This document shows, piece by piece, positions 1-6,624 of a DNA stretch of 24,684 nt. Origin of the DNA: JBMNIZ01 sp050951405 (GTDB taxonomy: Bacteria; Bacillota; DULZ01); the NCBI GenBank assembly GCA_050951405.1, contig JBMNIZ010000011.1, positions 1 through 24,684 on the forward strand, written 5' to 3'. Numbering within the stretch: the stretch's first letter is position 1; each line of letters starts with the position of its first letter. A program made the translations under genes and the position numbers. The notes beneath the pieces are model-generated. The model was not told where the DNA came from, did not search any database, and saw only the letters and a list, made by a program, of their open reading frames with translations.

Positions 1-1
1 T

Positions 2-642
2 GCGGAATTGTCTGCGGCGGTAATTGCCGGGAATGAAGGAAGAGTAAAGGAGTTGGTCCGGGGTTACTTGGAAAAATCTATGGATCCCCTGGAAATTATT
101 AACGGGGGACTGGTCCGGGGAATGAGCGTGGTGGGTGATCGTTTCAAAAATGGTGAGATGTTTGTTCCGGAAGTGCTGATGGCGGCCAGGGCCATGAATG
201 GTGGATTGGATCTGGTCAAGCCCTTAATCGCCGATACGGACTTGCCTTCCGTGGGCAAGGTGGTGCTGGGCACCGTCAAGGGGGATCTGCATGATATCGG
301 GAAGAACCTGGTGGGCATGATGATGGAGAGTGCCGGACTGACAGTGTTCAACCTGGGTGTGGATGTTTCCTCCGGAAAGATTCGTGGCGGTAGCCCGGGA
401 ACAGCAGGCAGATATTGTGGCCATGTCCGCCCTTTTGACCACCACCATGCTCCATATGCGGGATACCATTGAGATCCTCACAGAGGAGGGCTTCCGGGAT
501 CAAGTGAAAGTGATCGTTGGGCGGAGCTCCTGTTTCCAGTGACTTTGCCGCAGAAATCGGTGCCGACGGGTATGCTCCCGATGCCGCTTCCGCCACTGAG
601 CTATGCAAGACAATTACTTCAAGTCTGACCCAGGGAATATAG
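2..642 (+). pseudogene. Corrinoid (B12-binding) methyl-transfer protein, 5' truncated and frameshifted
   Basis: This is a MtaC/MtbC/MtmC-type corrinoid protein that would carry a methyl group on cobalamin between a substrate-specific methyltransferase and an acceptor such as tetrahydrofolate. The reading frame is open to the left edge, so the true start lies outside the window. An N-terminal helical cap domain (motif GEMFVPEVLMAA) is followed by the cobalamin domain with GDLHDIGKNLV; its His codon at 290-292 is the expected lower axial cobalt ligand. The frame breaks near 380 and again near 527, but the family sequence continues in other frames (ADIVAMSALLTTTM, then SSDFAAEIGADGYAP) to a TAG at 640-642. 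Substrate specificity cannot be told because the partner methyltransferase is not in view. The family call is firm; whether the gene is really broken is uncertain. Confidence 0.85.
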
Positions 643-650
643 GGTTGATG

Positions 651-697
651 AAAAAACCTCAGGCTACAAGCCCGAAAAAGGACTGTAGCCCGAGGTC
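651..697 (-). terminator. Rho-independent terminator after metQ
   Basis: On the minus strand a stem of about 12 bp (arms at 683-695 and 657-669, one mismatch) is followed by a run of six T, the standard intrinsic terminator layout. It lies just past the metQ stop and between the convergent metQ and corrinoid genes. On the plus strand the stem lacks a good T-tract, so it mainly serves the met operon. Confidence 0.8.
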
Positions 698-723
698 TTG
701 AATCTATTTAGCTAATCACACGT

Positions 724-1610
724 CTAGAATACCGGGACCACAGCACCCTGGTACTTTTCTTCGATAAAGCTCTTGATTTCCGCTGAATTCAAGAGCTTCT
801 CCCAGCGCTTTAATCTCCGGCCGGTTTTCATCGCCGGTCCGGATGGCCACCACGTTTTTATAGGTTTCCGCCGCTCAGGGACGCGGCATCTTCGGCTGCC
901 AAAGCATCTTTAGCGGGGCTCAGGCCCACGTCAATGGCGTAATTACCGTTAATGACCGCGGCGGCAACGTCCTCTAAAGATCTGGGGATCTGCGGAGCTT
1001 CCAGTTCTACGATATCCACCTTGATTTTGTAATCAACTACGTCCTGTTTGGTGGCTAGTGAGTCCCGCTCCTTCCTTTAAGGTGATGATGCCCAGTTATC
1101 CTGGAGAAGCAGGAGGGCCCGTGCTTCGTTGGTGGTATCGTTGGGAACGGCAATCTTGATCCCCGTCTTTCAATTCATCGAGGCCGGTGATTTTTTTGGA
1201 ATAAAGGCCCATGGGTTCAAAGTGGATGGCTACACTCCAAGTCAAATCAAGTTTGTTCTGCTCCTTAAACTCATCCAGATAGGGAACATGTTGGAAGTAG
1301 TTGGCATCCAGAGAACCATCGCTGAGAGCAATGTTAGGGACAACGTAATCGGTAAATTCTTTGATTTCCAGTGTCGATATCTCTGTTCTGCCAGCAGTTC
1401 CTTGGCTTTCTCCAGAATCTCTGCGTGAGGGACGGGGCTTGCTCCTACGATTATCTTGACAGTAGTGCACTCTCATTACCACTGCTTCCTCCGTTGGCTG
1501 CTGGGCTAGACCTGCCAGATTTGGTAGCACTCTCGCCACCGCACCCGGCCACCAGCGCTAGACGATAAGGCGATAACCAGGAAGAGAACAAAAGTCTTTC
1601 GTGTTTTCAT
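724..1610 (-). pseudogene. metQ: MetQ-type D-methionine-binding lipoprotein, frameshifted
   Basis: Solute-binding lipoprotein of the methionine importer MetNIQ, which delivers methionine to the MetI permease on the outer face of the membrane. The start MKTRKTFVLF follows a GGGAGG ribosome site; an ATG two codons upstream (1616) is an alternative. A signal peptide ends in the lipobox LVAGCG, so the Cys would be lipidated. The longest clean stretch, about 1100-1400, holds NLPA/MetQ sequence (EIKEFTDYVVPN, DANYFQHVPYLDEF, MGLYSKKI). The C-terminus ends EEKYQGAVVPVF before a TAG at 724-726. At least four indels interrupt the frame, yet each segment keeps family sequence. It is the last gene of the operon behind metI and is controlled by the upstream SAM riboswitch. 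Confidence 0.85.
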
Positions 1611-1636
1611 CAGCATTTCTCCTCCCTTAGATCTTA

Positions 1637-2297
1637 TTATCTTTTATCAATCCTGCGGGCGATAGTATCTCCGATCATCTGAATTACCTGAACCAATACA
1701 ATCAGAACAACCACTACGACAAGCATCAGGCCGGTTTCGTACCGGTAGTAACCGTAGCGCATGGCAATATCCCCCAGACCACCTCCTCCCACCAGCCCGG
1801 CCATGGCGGAATACCCGATCAGGGTGATAGTGGTGATGGTGGCTCCCAGGATGAGGGAGGGCAGGGCCTCCGGAATAAGTAACTGTCCTGATGATCTGCA
1901 TGGGACCGGCGCCCATAGCCAGAGCTGCCTCTATCACCCCCCAGGGAATTTCCTTTAAGGAATTCTCCACCATCCGGGCCACAAAAGGAATGGCCCCGAT
2001 GGTTAGAGGAGGGATCACCGCGGTCGGGCCGATGGACGTGCCCACCACCCAGCGGGTGAACGGCAGCAAAGAGATCAAAAGGATAATGAAAGGGATAGAC
2101 CTACCCATATTGATCACTGCGCCCAGGGCCTGGTTGACGGCTCCGGTTTTCCGCGATATGAGCCGGCCCGAGTGATGACCAGAATTACCCCCAGGGGAAT
2201 GCCCACTAAATGGGCGAGGGCTGTGGAAATCAGAACCATATATCAGGCTATCCAATAAACCTTGCCAGACCAGAAGGGAGATCTGTTCCGCAGTCAT
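1637..2297 (-). pseudogene. metI: MetI-type methionine ABC transporter permease, frameshifted
   Basis: Membrane permease of the MetNIQ importer. The start MTAEQISLLVWQGL lies directly after the metN C-terminus. Hydrophobic segments such as GRSIPFIILLISLLPF and the coupling-loop region (ARMVENSLKEIPWGVIEAA with AMGAGPMQIIRTV) are the EAA motif that contacts the ATPase. The reconstructed protein is about 220 residues, normal for MetI, ending DTIARRIDKR before a TAA at 1637-1639. Indels occur near 2195 and 1880, and the family sequence resumes in another frame after each (second half LVGGGGLGD, then GLMLVVVVV). The gene is between metN and metQ and shares their riboswitch. Confidence 0.87.
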
Positions 2298-3322
2298 TGC
2301 ATAGATCACCTCAACTCCCAAGTCCATGCTCCGCAGGTAGTCCAGGCCCTTTTCCAGGGCCTCCGGCGGGCCCAGGAGCTGGACGGTGAGAGTGCCGAAA
2401 TATTGTATCCTGAATATGATCGATGTTCCCGAAGAGGATGTTGGCCTGAACCCCGAATTCCGTCACCAGGTTGGAAATGATGGGCTGGCCGGCCGTCTCC
2501 CCGAGAAAGGCAATCCTGCACCAGCTTGCCGCCGTTGTCGTTTTGCTGCAAGACTCAGTGAAGGGGGCAGCTCCGCATTGATGACGGTGCTGATAAAACG
2601 CCTGGCTGTTGGGGTCCGGGGCCGGGTAAAAAGGTCAATGACCGGTCCCGTTTCAACGATTCTGGCCTCCTCAATGACGGCTACCGTGTCGCAAATTTCC
2701 TTGATAACGTTCATTTCGTGGGTGATAATGACAATGGTCAAGTTGAGCTTGTCTGTTGATATCCCGCAAGAGTCCCAGGATTGATTTAGTTGTCTGGGGA
2801 TCCAGAGCCGAAGTAGCTTCGTCGCATAAGAGGACCTTTCGGATTGTTGGCCAGAGGCCCTGGCAATTCCCACCCTTTGTTTTTGTCCCCCGCTCAATTG
2901 GCTCGGGTAAGAGCGGGCCTTATCTGTCAGTCCCGACCAGTTCCAGCAATTCATCGACCCGGGGCCCGATTTTGTCTTTTGGCAATCCTGCGATCTCCAG
3001 GGGGAAAGCAACATTTTCGAAAACAGTGCGGGACCAGAGCAGGTTAAAGTGCTGGAAAATCATGCCGATTTCGCGCCTGGCCTCCCGGAGCTGGGCAGGC
3101 TTCAAAGATCCTATGTCCACGCCCATCGACCAGTATTCGGCCCGGCAGTGGGCCTTTCCAGCATGTTGATGCAGCGGACCAGAGTGCTTTTCCCCGCTCC
3201 GCTCAGGCCGATAATCCCAAAGATCTCCCCTCTTTTCACGTGGAGCGACACCCCGTCCAGGGCCACCACCGGCTCAGTTCCTTTGTCGTAAAGACTTTGC
3301 GCAAGTCCGTAATGCGGATCAC
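2298..3322 (-). pseudogene. metN: MetN-type methionine ABC transporter ATPase, frameshifted
   Basis: ATP-hydrolysing subunit of the MetNIQ methionine importer. The GTG start at 3322 gives MIRITDLRKVF. Walker A (GLSGAGKST), the Q-loop (MIFQHFNLL), the ABC signature (LSGGQKQRVGIARA), Walker B remnants (LLCDEATSALDP) and the H-loop (VIITHEMNV) are all present but spread over several frames. A C-terminal ACT-like NIL domain (AGQPIISN, FGVQANILFGNI, LDYLRSMDLGVEV) follows, as in methionine-regulated MetN. At least four indels are present. The exact stop is unclear: the last readable frame runs without a stop straight into metI, so 2298 is an approximate end, chosen because it gives the usual length of about 340 residues. 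Confidence 0.85.
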
Positions 3323-3340
3323 ATCTGGTCCCCCGCCTTT

Positions 3341-3386
3341 AAAAAAAATAACTCTCCCTGCACACCAAGACAGAGAGAATTCTCTC
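3341..3386 (-). terminator. Attenuator terminator of the SAM riboswitch
   Basis: Downstream of the riboswitch aptamer on the minus strand, a GC-containing stem (CTCTCTG pairing with CAGGGAGAG, imperfect) is followed by TTATTTTTTTT. It sits about 20 bases before the metN start. In S-box leaders such a terminator forms when SAM is bound; a competing antiterminator can use the adjacent GAGAGAATTCTCTC palindrome and the 3' strand of P1. The exact alternative pairing was judged by eye. Confidence 0.7.
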
Positions 3387-3398
3387 ACAAACTAGCTA

Positions 3399-3535
3399 CT
3401 CTCATCTGCCAGATGCAGTGCATCCGCAGGAATTGGCACCGTTCCTCTCCCAAGCAGAAGGAACCTATCCTTCTCCTGGAAAGGGTGGTTGCCGGGTTTC
3501 ATTGGGCCAGTCCCTCCACCTACTCTGGATAAGAG
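3399..3535 (-). promoter_or_regulatory. SAM-I (S-box) riboswitch aptamer upstream of metNIQ
   Basis: The minus-strand leader carries the S-box consensus in order: P1 strand CTCTTATC (3535-3528), AGAGTAGGTGGAGGGA, CTGGCCCAATGAAACCC, GGCAACC, GGTGCCAATTCC, and closing P1 strand GATGAGAG (3406-3399). The two P1 strands pair over 8 bp with one G-U. It binds S-adenosylmethionine and switches off transcription of methionine uptake genes when SAM is plentiful. Unlike the coding genes downstream, the aptamer has no visible indel. Confidence 0.95.
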
Positions 3536-3562
3536 TATAAACCCTTATTGCGTTCGAGAGTA

Positions 3563-3591
3563 ATAATATCACAGTGATTACCGGCGGTCAA
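3563..3591 (-). promoter_or_regulatory. Sigma-A type promoter for the metNIQ leader
   Basis: On the minus strand TTGACC (3591-3586) and TATTAT (3568-3563) are separated by exactly 17 bp, a near-consensus vegetative promoter. Its predicted start point falls shortly upstream of the S-box P1 strand at 3535. The insertion-sequence boundary lies only 12-18 bp upstream of the -35 box, so the core promoter is spared but any site further upstream is lost. Confidence 0.8.
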
Positions 3592-3602
3592 CTATTTTTT
3601 TT

Positions 3603-3617
3603 GTCCTATGTTGTTAT
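3603..3617. repeat. 15-bp direct repeat, left copy (IS30 target duplication)
   Basis: GTCCTATGTTGTTAT here is repeated exactly at 4836-4850 and the two copies directly abut the IS30-family terminal inverted repeats. It is best read as the target duplication of that insertion. The last nine bases match the outer tip of the left terminal repeat of the neighbouring IS1202/ISNCY-type element. Confidence 0.8.
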
Positions 3618-4835
3618 GGGGAATTGCAAGTTTAATTGCCACCCATATTTTGGCATCCTCTGATTGATTATACTGCCATCTTTGCCATCTCATTGGCAGA
3701 TTTATATCCATGAATTTTTCTTGGGTAATTATTCATCCAGTTCTCAATTCGCCTAATATCTTTCTGTTTAAGCTTGCTGATATCTGTGCCCTTTGGAATA
3801 AACCGACGTATTAGCTTATTAGCATTTTCATTGGACCCACGTTCCCATGCGCTGAATGGGTGAGCATAATAGATTTTAGTCCGATGAGTGCCCGGCTTTC
3901 TGATTGAACTCTCTAATTCTACACTATTAAGAAACTCGCTTCCGTTATCTACCGTAATGGTTTTGAACACTTCTGAAAAGCGTGCTCCGTACTCTCTTTC
4001 AAGCCTATCCAGCGTTTTCTTCACTGATTTCTGTGTCTTTTCCGGCATCTTTCGGATAATCTCTTTTCTAAACTTGCGTTCTGTTAGAACTAAGAGTGCG
4101 GCTTTGCCTTTCCCTTTGCCGCTTACAACACAATCCATCTCCCAATGGCCGGCTTCTTCACGAGTATTAGCTGCCGCAGGTCTTTCTTCAATGCTTCTGC
4201 CTTTTAGATTGTTGTGGGCAACTCGTACCCTCTTATGGCGATTTTTTTTAGGTACTCGTTTTACTGGAAGGTTTTTATTTGTTATATTTGCAAATACTTC
4301 TTTGTCGATATAGTTATAGAGCGTTTTTGTGCATATACTAGTCTTAAATTTTAAGCCTTTTGCCCGGATTTCGCCAATGACTGCGTCAGGGGTATATCCC
4401 TCTTTGATAATCTTTTTTTCAATGTAATCGGCTAGTCCATGGTCATGACCGATCTTTAAGCATGCTCCCTTATTAGCAGCTCTCTCCCGGTATATTCGCT
4501 CTGCTGTATCTGCACAGTATCTATCAACATAAACCAGGTCGCTTCTCAGCATCCTGACAGTTCCACGGGCAATCTCACGTTCGATGGTTCGCTTATGCTT
4601 GCCTAACAGCTTTGCTATCTCGCTGGGTGACTTCTTCTCCTTTAGAAGAATTTCAATCTGATAGCGTTCTTTTACAGTGATGTGTTTAAAGCGGCGGGAA
4701 GTCGTGGTACAATTGAGTTGACTCATGTGCTTTGCCTCCTTTATGTTTTTAAGCGTAGTTACCTTAAACATATCAGAGGTTTAGCCTTGAGTCTCTATTT
4801 TTTATTAAATGCGGCAATTAATTTTACAACTTACC
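3618..4835 (-). mobile_element. IS30-family insertion sequence, complete, 1218 bp
   Basis: The element is bounded by imperfect terminal inverted repeats: the left end (from 3618) and the reverse complement of the right end (from 4835) agree at 17 of the first 23 positions, ending in a shared TTAATTGCC. It contains one full transposase gene on the minus strand and is flanked by exact 15-bp direct repeats. All parts needed for movement appear intact, suggesting a recent or still active insertion. IS30 members commonly make short duplications, so 15 bp is long for a typical member. Confidence 0.88.
3668..4726 (-). CDS. IS30-family transposase
   Basis: A 352-residue DDE transposase. The start at 4726 (MSQLNCTTTSRRF) is preferred because AGGAGG lies 8 bases upstream; an in-frame ATG at 4771 would add 15 residues without a comparable ribosome site. 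The N-terminal helix-turn-helix region (HITVKERYQIEILL, SPSEIAKLLGKHKRTIERE) is typical of IS30. The catalytic triad is visible as D198 (HWEMDCVV), D260 (ITVDNGSEF) and E300 (ERGSNENANKLIRRF), with the IS30 signature PKGTD after it. No frameshift is present. It would cut and join the element ends. Confidence 0.96.
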   Translation of the reverse strand: MSQLNCTTTSRRFKHITVKERYQIEILLKEKKSPSEIAKLLGKHKRTIEREIARGTVRMLRSDLVYVDRYCADTAERIYRERAANKGACLKIGHDHGLADYIEKKIIKEGYTPDAVIGEIRAKGLKFKTSICTKTLYNYIDKEVFANITNKNLPVKRVPKKNRHKRVRVAHNNLKGRSIEERPAAANTREEAGHWEMDCVVSGKGKGKAALLVLTERKFRKEIIRKMPEKTQKSVKKTLDRLEREYGARFSEVFKTITVDNGSEFLNSVELESSIRKPGTHRTKIYYAHPFSAWERGSNENANKLIRRFIPKGTDISKLKQKDIRRIENWMNNYPRKIHGYKSANEMAKMAV

Positions 4836-4850
4836 GTCCTATGTTGTTAT
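4836..4850. repeat. 15-bp direct repeat, right copy (IS30 target duplication)
   Basis: Exact second copy of the repeat at 3603-3617. Its last nine bases (4842-4850) form the first nine bases of the left terminal repeat of the IS1202/ISNCY-type element, so the duplication regenerated an intact end for that element. Confidence 0.8.
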
Positions 4851-4919
4851 CTTATGATAATGTCATCTTGTTAATTATCTTGATAAAATGTCACTATGGA
4901 TAACGAGGTGTATTATCTT

Positions 4920-6242
4920 ATGTCCCAAAAACAACTTAATAGGTTTTTAGTAATTACCAAACTCATCGAAGGGCATATCACAGTCAAAGAAGCATCTGAG
5001 AGCCTTGGACTTTGCGAAAGACAAATACTCCGCCTCAAGAAAGGAGTGCAAGAACAGGGGGCGTCTTTCCTAGTCCATAAAAACAAAGGCAAAAAACCTT
5101 ATCATGCCATCCCGGATCAAACTGCCCAGACAATTATTAACCTTAAAAAGTCAGATACCTACAGAAACGCTAATTTCTTGCACTTTCAGGAAATGCTGGC
5201 AGAGCATGAACAAATTAATATCAGCTATTCAGCGCTTTACAAGCTGCTAAAGAAGTCGGGCTTTGAAAGCCCGAAAAAACGTAGGAGGTTTAAGCCCCAT
5301 CGCACTAGAAAGCGTAAACCCCAGGAAGGGCTTTTAATCCAGATGGATGCTACGCCCTATGAATGGTTTGGTACCAGCGAAAAGTTTAGCCTGCATGGTG
5401 GTATTGATGATGCTACAGGCAAAGTGGTAGCCTTATACCTGGCTAAGAATGAATGCCTCCAGGGGTACTTTGAAGTTATGCGCTTTATGTTTGAAAATTT
5501 CGGCATCCCGGTTAGTATCTATTCCGACAGCCATACCATTTTCAAATCACCTTTAAAGGATAAACTGTCTATTGAAGAACAGTTGGCAGGTAAAAGAACA
5601 AAACCAACCCAGTTTGGCCGTGCTATGGAAGAGATGGGTGTAACCATTATTACCGCACGTTCACCTCAAGCAAAGGGCCGTGTGGAACGTCTGTGGGAAA
5701 CGCTGCAAAGTAGACTGCCGGTCGAGTTTAAGCGTAACAACATCAACACTTTGGATGAGGCTAATGCCTTTTTAGCAAAGTACATATACAAGTTTAATAA
5801 GCGGTTTGCGGTAGAGCCTGAAAATACCGAATGTGCTTTCAGACCCGTACCTTCAAACCTGTGCATAGACCACATCCTTTGCATCGTTAAGCAGCGTACA
5901 TTTGACAATGGTGGAGTATTTTCCTTTTACAGTAAACATTTTAAGATTATTCAGTCCAAGGAACTTCCTCCACTACCCAAAAGTGCCCGCATAGATGTAC
6001 TTACTAGCCCTCATTTCGGTATTAAAGTGGCCTATAAGGGTGCTATATACGATACAATGCCGTTCGTTAAGTCAAAGAAGATACAGGACAAGGCTCCTGC
6101 AAAAGAGAGAAAGAAATGGTCACCACCGGACAGCCATTACTACAAGTACGGTCATAGACTTGTGAAAAAACTGGCCTTTACCGAAAGTGATCAAGAAATA
6201 CTCGCGATGCTCGAAGAAATATTTCTCTCAAAAATGGCTTAA
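4920..6242 (+). CDS. IS1202/ISNCY-type DDE transposase
   Basis: A 440-residue integrase-core transposase. The ATG at 4920 (MSQKQLNRFLVITKL) follows GAGGTG by about 10 bases and is preferred over an in-frame ATG at 4896 that has no ribosome site. An N-terminal helix-turn-helix (ITVKEASESLGLCERQILRL) and a basic stretch (KKRRRFKPHRTRKRK) precede the rve-type core with D143 (QMDATPYEWF), D203 (IYSDSHTIF) and E256 (KGRVERLWETLQ). The C-terminal part has the beta-barrel-like sequence common in this group. The frame is intact. The family name rests on motif pattern and TGT ends, not on a database match. Confidence 0.9.
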   Translation: MSQKQLNRFLVITKLIEGHITVKEASESLGLCERQILRLKKGVQEQGASFLVHKNKGKKPYHAIPDQTAQTIINLKKSDTYRNANFLHFQEMLAEHEQINISYSALYKLLKKSGFESPKKRRRFKPHRTRKRKPQEGLLIQMDATPYEWFGTSEKFSLHGGIDDATGKVVALYLAKNECLQGYFEVMRFMFENFGIPVSIYSDSHTIFKSPLKDKLSIEEQLAGKRTKPTQFGRAMEEMGVTIITARSPQAKGRVERLWETLQSRLPVEFKRNNINTLDEANAFLAKYIYKFNKRFAVEPENTECAFRPVPSNLCIDHILCIVKQRTFDNGGVFSFYSKHFKIIQSKELPPLPKSARIDVLTSPHFGIKVAYKGAIYDTMPFVKSKKIQDKAPAKERKKWSPPDSHYYKYGHRLVKKLAFTESDQEILAMLEEIFLSKMA

Positions 6243-6252
6243 AACACGTTGT

Positions 6253-6374
6253 TTTAACCTGGCTAACTATTACTCTGCTGGCTGCCTGGCAACGTCAAGG
6301 GCGAGCTTTAGCGAGTTCATCTTGACCCTTGACGTTGCCAGACAGCCAGCTATCATCCCAATAGCCAGGTTAAA
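6253..6374. repeat. Long near-perfect hairpin (122 bp) behind the IS transposase
   Basis: The outer arms TTTAACCTGGCTA (6253-6265) and TAGCCAGGTTAAA (6362-6374) are exact complements. The inner arms (6277-6301 and 6326-6350, 25 bp each) match with a single difference that still allows a G-U pair. The arms are separated by symmetric 11-base internal loops and a 24-base apical loop. It begins 11 bases after the transposase stop and ends just before the right-end repeats. It lacks a T-tract, so it is not a standard terminator. It could be a nested miniature element, a block to read-through transcription, or a structured RNA. Confidence 0.85.
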
Positions 6375-6436
6375 GATGACATTTTCTAACGATAATTAAC
6401 TATCTTTTGGGGTGACATTTTCATAAGTTATTGACA

Positions 6437-6624
6437 AAAATAATTAAAACGACCTGGTTTCACGTCCATTAACAAGAAGATGAAGCCGCCTCATCGGCCC
6501 AAAACTTCTATAATATTTTCACTCAGGAAGGAATTTTGGGTCTTAGAGCGAACTTAATAGTGTATGTTTGGCATAAGATTGGCAATAATAAGAAGAGTCT
6601 GATTTCAGAAAGGAGCGCTGGCGG
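6437..6624 (+). other. Leader between the IS element and sucC, no clear promoter
   Basis: This 188-bp stretch joins the right IS end to the operon. The only strong signal is the ribosome site AGGAG at 6611-6615. A TATAAT hexamer at 6509-6514 has no acceptable -35 box 16-18 bp upstream. The outermost IS bases contain an outward-facing TTGACA (6431-6436), but no -10 box lies 17 bp after it. No riboswitch, operator or small gene was recognised. Confidence 0.4.

Larger units (their letters stand above)
4842..6436 (+). mobile_element. IS1202/ISNCY-type insertion sequence, about 1595 bp
   Basis: The left end (4842-4867) and the reverse complement of the right end (6411-6436) both start TGT and match at 20 of 26 positions, including CTTATGA and AATGTCA. 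Inside each end lie a second AAATGTCA and an oppositely oriented GTTAATTATC (4870-4879; 6391-6400), likely transposase binding sites. One complete transposase gene and a large hairpin fill the interior. IS1202-group elements are known for TGT ends and often long target duplications; I could not find a flanking duplication here, perhaps because the left flank was altered by the IS30 insertion. Confidence 0.75.

Noticed and set aside
1096..1539. Open frame on the minus strand as a separate 147-residue protein
   Set aside because: It is an internal stretch of metQ seen between indels; MetQ family sequence continues on both sides in other frames.
3603..4850. 15-bp direct repeats as phage or integrative-element attachment sites
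   Set aside because: They abut the terminal inverted repeats of an IS30-type element exactly, and no integrase or tRNA gene is present.
6253..6374. CRISPR repeat or rho-independent terminator
   Set aside because: There is only one palindromic unit with no spaced direct repeats, and no T-tract follows the hairpin.
6509..6514. TATAAT as the -10 box of a sucC promoter
   Set aside because: The bases 17 bp upstream (CCGCCT) bear no resemblance to a -35 box and there is no extended -10 TG.
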